In this document: positions 59,956 through 64,000 of the stretch, piece by piece
Layout of the letters: every line of letters starts with the position of its first letter
How positions within the stretch are numbered: the stretch's first letter is position 1
Assembly (NCBI RefSeq): GCF_000006445.2
Contig: NC_006043.2
Location: 434,001 to 498,000, forward strand
DNA from: Debaryomyces hansenii CBS767
Taxonomy: Eukaryota > Ascomycota > Pichiomycetes > Serinales > Debaryomycetaceae
Direction: 5' to 3'
Length of the DNA stretch: 64,000 bases
Notes under the pieces: model-generated
The model's input: only the letters and a program-made list of their open reading frames with translations
What the model was told of the DNA's origin: nothing
Databases searched by the model: none
Translations under genes and position numbers: made by a program

Positions 59956-62046
59956 TTAATCACCATTTTCAATCGCATCCACACTTCCCCAGTTAAATCC
60001 GTTCATTCCATCGTTTAATGAATTATCACCACTTCCATCCAAAAATTGGTTGAAATCAAAATCAATGTCATCTAATCCACCGTTGTTCATTGGAGCACCA
60101 AAAAGGTGGTTATCGTTATTGTTATTTCCTCCAAGTATTTCCACTGGGAAGATTTGATCATTGGGTTGACCTTGAAAAGATGAGCTGGTTGTAGGAAGAA
60201 TATCATCATTCTTTTTATCCTTGGAAGGCTCTTCTGGAATAGGTCTTTCCTTGCTAGCAATATTTTTAGTTACACTCTGTTTGTTTGGTGATTCGGTAGT
60301 AGATGTATTTCTACGCTTTCTCTTAGAAACCGCATCATTGGCCGATTCTGAAGCAGGAGTAAGTGGTGCAGAATACTCCTTTTTGAATGCTGGACCGTTA
60401 TTGCTATTATTGGGAGGATTATTAGAGGCTGCACTTGCAGCACTACTATTCGCATTACCAGCTTTTAGGTTCGAAGGAACCGAAGTTGCGCTAGGTTTCC
60501 TACCCCTTTTAGCCGGTGGATCTTTCTTTCTTTTGGCAACTGCAGCAGCATTATTAGCCGTTGGCGAAGGCCTACTATTAACAACGGGAGAATTTACGAT
60601 CGCAGCAGGTGAGGCATTTTGATTTTGAGAGTTCGCATGTTGTTGCAATTGTGCTTGGGGTGGCATTACACCTGGGTTTAATCCCATTAACCCATTTGGA
60701 TCCGCAGTGCCATTATTTCTTGCTATATCAAGTCGCTTCTTATTTTGCTTTTCAAGTAACATTAATTGCATCTGATAATCTTGAAGGGCATTCATATTAC
60801 GATTGGCGGGAGCCCCATTATCGTTAGGATTTGGGTTTGCAATTGACATATTGTCGCCTTGGTTTCCAGGAACAGCTGGCTTGCCACTACTATTCATTCT
60901 GATTCCCATATGCGCCTGGGGCTGGCCAAACGTATCTTGTGCTTGCCCATTGCCATTTATCATAGGTTGTTGAGCCTGTTGAAATGGTTGAACGCCATTC
61001 TGCGCTTGTGCTATTTGGGGATTCATTCTTGGAACGTTGGACGGCGAGCTATGACTCGATACATCTTGTGAATTACGTTGCCCAGGAACAGATTGTTGCT
61101 GTGGTTGATGATGCTGAGCTGCGACAGCTTGTTGACGCAAATTATTCATTTGGTTCTGTGCGTGTTGCTGCATTCTATTCTGTGATTGTTGCTGCTGCTG
61201 CTGTTGGGTGATGAACATTCTCTGTTGTAAAGTAAGATTGTTATTTGGTGGCATATTACCAAACATCTGCTGCTGCTGTTGAGGATCCACTGGATTACCA
61301 CCCATAGACATTTGTTGTTGTTTCATCATCATTTGCATCATGTAACGTTGTTGTTGTTGTTGTGGATCCAACTGTTGCTGTTGGGGGTTGAATTGCTGCG
61401 GAATTTGTTGTTGATCTATCGATGATTTTAGCTGCTGTTGCATTTGCTGTTGAATTTGCCCATTTGCGGGTCCGAACATATTAGGCTGCATATTCAACCC
61501 TTGAAGGTCCTGCTGCTGTCTTTGCTTTAACATCTGGGACTGGTAGTATTGCGCCGCCAACTGGGATCCACCTTTATTATTCTTCGCTTGTAACACGTCC
61601 CAGAATATCAGCCACCATTCGAACAAAAACCCCTGGGGTGCTTCCATTGCCAACGCCAAACATGGCAAGTTATTTTCCTTCGGAAACTGTTGGGAAACAC
61701 CACTGGGTGTATGGGGTGTGGACTCGTTAGAAGTACCCTTTGTATTACCAGTACTCACCTGACGCGGCGAATTGTTATTTGAGCTCGCCGAGCTGTTTTG
61801 GATCGACGGAACCTCTGCCTCGTTGACAAAAATTCTCGCTGTTTGGGGGAGTCTGCTCTTAATAAGAAAATCATACACGTAAGCGTTCAAGAGCTGCTTC
61901 GCATTCGCAGCCTGTGAATCACTGATACTTGTATTCGAGTCCATCGGCCCTCTATTTGTGGATGTTGATGCGCTGGGCCCATTATCGCCTCCAACACCCC
62001 CAGGCGTTTTCTTATTATGTAAGTGTGGAGTACTATGATGACTCAT
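59956..62046 (-). CDS. FLO8: LisH-domain transcription factor Flo8
   Basis: Activator of adhesion and filamentation genes downstream of cAMP/PKA. The 696-residue protein has a LisH domain (about 45-78: AKQLLNAYVYDFLIKSRLPQ, then ARIFVNEA). After an Asn/Ser linker comes the conserved Flo8/LUFS segment APQGFLFEWWLIFWDVLQAK (about 134-153). Long Gln/Met-rich tracts follow (about 155-330), then Asn/Pro/Ser-rich disorder with basic patches (KRKKDPPAKRGRKPSA, KRKRRNTS), and an acidic/hydrophobic C-terminus (DDIDFDFNQFLDG) typical of activation domains. The domain order matches Candida and Saccharomyces Flo8. ATG at 62044-62046. Confidence 0.9.
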   Translation of the reverse strand: MSHHSTPHLHNKKTPGGVGGDNGPSASTSTNRGPMDSNTSISDSQAANAKQLLNAYVYDFLIKSRLPQTARIFVNEAEVPSIQNSSASSNNNSPRQVSTGNTKGTSNESTPHTPSGVSQQFPKENNLPCLALAMEAPQGFLFEWWLIFWDVLQAKNNKGGSQLAAQYYQSQMLKQRQQQDLQGLNMQPNMFGPANGQIQQQMQQQLKSSIDQQQIPQQFNPQQQQLDPQQQQQRYMMQMMMKQQQMSMGGNPVDPQQQQQMFGNMPPNNNLTLQQRMFITQQQQQQQSQNRMQQHAQNQMNNLRQQAVAAQHHQPQQQSVPGQRNSQDVSSHSSPSNVPRMNPQIAQAQNGVQPFQQAQQPMINGNGQAQDTFGQPQAHMGIRMNSSGKPAVPGNQGDNMSIANPNPNDNGAPANRNMNALQDYQMQLMLLEKQNKKRLDIARNNGTADPNGLMGLNPGVMPPQAQLQQHANSQNQNASPAAIVNSPVVNSRPSPTANNAAAVAKRKKDPPAKRGRKPSATSVPSNLKAGNANSSAASAASNNPPNNSNNGPAFKKEYSAPLTPASESANDAVSKRKRRNTSTTESPNKQSVTKNIASKERPIPEEPSKDKKNDDILPTTSSSFQGQPNDQIFPVEILGGNNNNDNHLFGAPMNNGGLDDIDFDFNQFLDGSGDNSLNDGMNGFNWGSVDAIENGD
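61180..61480 (-). repeat. CAA/CAG-type polyglutamine tracts in FLO8
   Basis: Several runs of Gln codons (gttgctgct on the plus strand) separated by Met/Asn/Pro. Low-complexity coding DNA, prone to length change. Confidence 0.8.
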
Positions 62047-62650
62047 GTTAGAATATCGATATCTATTACTTTTTTCCCAATATCCTTTTAATTATCGCCA
62101 ACTATGCTTCTTATCTATCCGTATTATTTCTGTCAAGATTACAATGCTCTCCAATCGGAATTGATTATGATTTAAAATTCTGCTACTTTTCTAGCCAAAT
62201 GGAGCCCAGATTTATATTATTGAATTTTCTGATTAGTAGTTATACTTATGATAATGACTACCAATATTTTTTTGGCTGATCAATTAAATATGTCTCCTAA
62301 TATCTGTATATTGTTTAATCATTATACTCGATAGACCCTTTTTTATGAAAAATTGGGCGTTCGTCTATCGACTGATGTTGATTACTCAATGCGGAAATAA
62401 GTGACAAATGAGTCTCAATAAAAATATATTATTCATTTTAACCTATAATCCCTATAAACAAACAACACAGAAGTAGAACACGAAATATATATATATATAT
62501 ATGTATAAGTAGAACAAACAATCAACAGTTTTAATATCCAAAAAAACTAACCAGTAAACAAGCAAAATAGTACATTAAATTAAATGGCCCTCATGTATCA
62601 AACAACTCTCGTGGATAAACCCAGACACCATCGAGAAGACGAAACCCATA
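62047..62650. other. FLO8 promoter region
   Basis: About 600 AT-rich bases upstream of FLO8 and downstream of the next minus-strand gene. A perfect (AT)9 run lies at 62485-62502. No coding frame or RNA gene is visible. Confidence 0.4.
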
Positions 62651-63175
62651 TTAGCCCCAGACAGCGGCACCATTTAGGTTGCGGTGGGTGTCGTTGTTGC
62701 CCCAGATGCTGCTTGAGGTTGCGGTGGAGCTGAGAGATCCCGAGAGATATCCAGAAAGCGAACCTGATGCGAGCTGCGTGTCAGTCTTGAAGTTTGGCTG
62801 GAAGGGGTCGAAAGTGGTGTAGATCAGTGGGGTGGTGGACACTTTAGGCGATGGCTGTTGCTTTGGGGGTGTATTTGCAGACATTTGGGGGACGGATGGT
62901 ACGGCCTGGTACCCTTCCGAATAAGCACCGCGAGACATCTCTGAAGGAACACCTCCAAATACGCTGGTATTCGAGGGGACAAACAGAGGTTGACTTGCCG
63001 ACATGGTGGGTATAAAGGGGACAGCATTATTGCGTCTTGTGTTCTGGTTGGCGTAGGTGTAATGTCTGGGAGGTTGGTTTTCGATTTCGATTAATGCTTT
63101 TTCTATGACGTCGATCTGATTACCAAAAGGCTCCACGGTAATGCATCGTCTGGGGTAGCAGACGGAGTCGACCAT
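62651..63175 (-). CDS. Uncharacterised Ser/Pro/Asn-rich protein
   Basis: A 174-residue protein of unrecognised family, ATG at 63173-63175. Residues 1-35 look folded (MVDSVCYPRRCITVEPFG, then IDVIEKALIEIEN). The rest is low-complexity, rich in Ser, Thr, Pro and Asn, with GSLSGYLSGSLSSTATSSS near the end and a C-terminal GAAVWG. There are several Ser/Thr-Pro pairs (QPSPKVST, ANTPPK). No signal peptide or membrane helix. The reverse and shifted frames are also open but lack a sensible pattern. The tight spacing between FLO8 and GLE2 and the conserved-looking N-terminus suggest a real regulatory or scaffold-like gene. Confidence 0.6.
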   Translation of the reverse strand: MVDSVCYPRRCITVEPFGNQIDVIEKALIEIENQPPRHYTYANQNTRRNNAVPFIPTMSASQPLFVPSNTSVFGGVPSEMSRGAYSEGYQAVPSVPQMSANTPPKQQPSPKVSTTPLIYTTFDPFQPNFKTDTQLASGSLSGYLSGSLSSTATSSSIWGNNDTHRNLNGAAVWG

Positions 63176-63473
63176 AGTTATTATTTATCGGTGTGGATGT
63201 GGGTGATAGACGTATCAAATGTGAAGAAAATAGAAATCGAAGAAATAAATTTTATTGGGTTCGTTCGATTTATGTCCCCGGAAATTTTTCAGATGCTCAC
63301 CGTATATCAAAAATGACGATAACGAGGCCAAAAATGCCGGCTAATGGGTCTATAAAAACTCTACATGGCCAGGAAAGGCAGATAAGTAAGCGGAAACCGT
63401 AGAATTAACGTCTATACTATTAAAATACAATAAGAATATGATAACTATACAATAGCGATGAAAGAATATCAAA

Positions 63474-64000
63474 CTAACGTTTCTTTTTTTGTTTGATCTC
63501 TTCGTCTTTGGTAGCATGTAACTTGATCTGGTTAGGGTAATCTGGTTTGTTACCGGTATGGCCTTGAGACCAGTCGTAACTCATAGCGTAGGCGAATATG
63601 GTTCCGTTTTTGTTGAAACAAGTGGCCGGTATGGTGCAGTTGACAGCAGGGAAGGTCTTCAATCTTTGTTTTGCATCTTTGTCCCAGAAACAGAAAGTTC
63701 CATCGGAACCAGCCGTGCTGAAAGTCCCATAGACAGGATGGAATGCAATAGAGTTAACGGAGTAGATGTGAGATTCTGAGTTGGCAGATGTACGCAACGC
63801 CGACGTGGTGTTGGCCCCGGTGGGAGTCTTACGGTGACATCTAAACGAGAAGCCAAACTTACTTTGTTCGCTCTCATCAATATACTGGATCGCACATCTT
63901 CCTTCGATGGACCCGACAGCGAAACCATTCCCTTGTGGGTAGCAGCTTATGGATCTGGTTTGCCATTTCAAGGGGGACATCGAGTTTTTGAAAATCTGTT
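63474..64000 (-). CDS. GLE2: Nuclear pore mRNA export factor Gle2/Rae1 (C-terminal part)
   Basis: WD40-propeller nucleoporin that works with Nup116 in mRNA export. Only the last 174 or so residues lie in the window; the frame stays open to base 64000 and the start is off the right edge. Visible text is diagnostic: [21 protein letters not shown] (split by normal repeats), [39 protein letters not shown] followed by [20 protein letters not shown], and [12 protein letters not shown]. The C-terminus is a basic KKKR. An internal Met at 63980 is not the true start, because the upstream codons continue the conserved segment (QIFKNS). Confidence 0.95.
   Translation of the reverse strand, partial: QIFKNSMSPLKWQTRSISCYPQGNGFAVGSIEGRCAIQYIDESEQSKFGFSFRCHRKTPTGANTTSALRTSANSESHIYSVNSIAFHPVYGTFSTAGSDGTFCFWDKDAKQRLKTFPAVNCTIPATCFNKNGTIFAYAMSYDWSQGHTGNKPDYPNQIKLHATKDEEIKQKKKR

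Overview
This window is nuclear chromosomal DNA of a budding yeast, almost certainly a CTG-clade (Serinales) species and most like the Debaryomyces group. The evidence is dense intron-poor gene packing, AT-rich intergenic DNA, TACTAAC-branched introns, and fungal orthologues such as SPC105, FLO8, PSF3, TFC7, NOP8 and a CFEM wall protein. In-frame CTG codons fall at positions that are polar in other species' Sec23, RNase H2 and guanine deaminase, which fits CTG read as serine. The genus is inference. Any protein read with the standard code carries wrong Leu residues at CTG.

Layout. 0-10 kb: a GPI-anchored CFEM wall protein (SSR1/CCW14-like), guanine deaminase (GUD1), SMC6 with a 53-nt 5' intron, a mitochondrial helical-repeat-like protein, and OXA1 divergent from it. 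10-25 kb: a long BEM2-type RhoGAP, mitochondrial lysyl-tRNA synthetase (MSK1), SEC23, an unrecognised gene, YAF9, and a PTR2-type peptide transporter with a GATA-rich promoter. 25-28.7 kb is the only accessory-looking stretch: long intergenic DNA, then a tandemly duplicated coiled-coil gene (one copy decayed, one intact with a Mug135-like C-terminal domain). 28.7-40 kb: a synaptojanin-type phosphoinositide phosphatase, TOM7, FLX1, RNH201, LAT1, TFC7 (two exons) and a Maf-family nucleotide pyrophosphatase. 40-53 kb: NOP15, CYB5, a nitronate monooxygenase, the TAE1/PSF3 divergent pair, CTR9 and SPC105. 54-64 kb: PEX11, a tiny protein with an SMN-like YG box, NOP8 with a very long Glu-Ala repeat, ALG3, FLO8, an unrecognised Ser/Pro-rich protein, and the C-terminal part of GLE2 running off the right edge.

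The genes are ordinary eukaryotic housekeeping genes and do not form operons. Functional themes recur: mitochondria (OXA1, MSK1, TOM7, FLX1, LAT1), S-phase and chromosome biology (SMC6, RNH201, PSF3, SPC105, the last three each with an ACGCGT box upstream), ribosome biogenesis (NOP15, NOP8) and transcription/chromatin (YAF9, CTR9, TFC7, FLO8). I see no tRNA, rRNA, CRISPR array, transposon or complete LTR. I did not find a convincing new multi-gene system. The least explained items are the duplicated coiled-coil locus, the YG-box miniprotein, two orphan genes and the 64-nt intron in TFC7.
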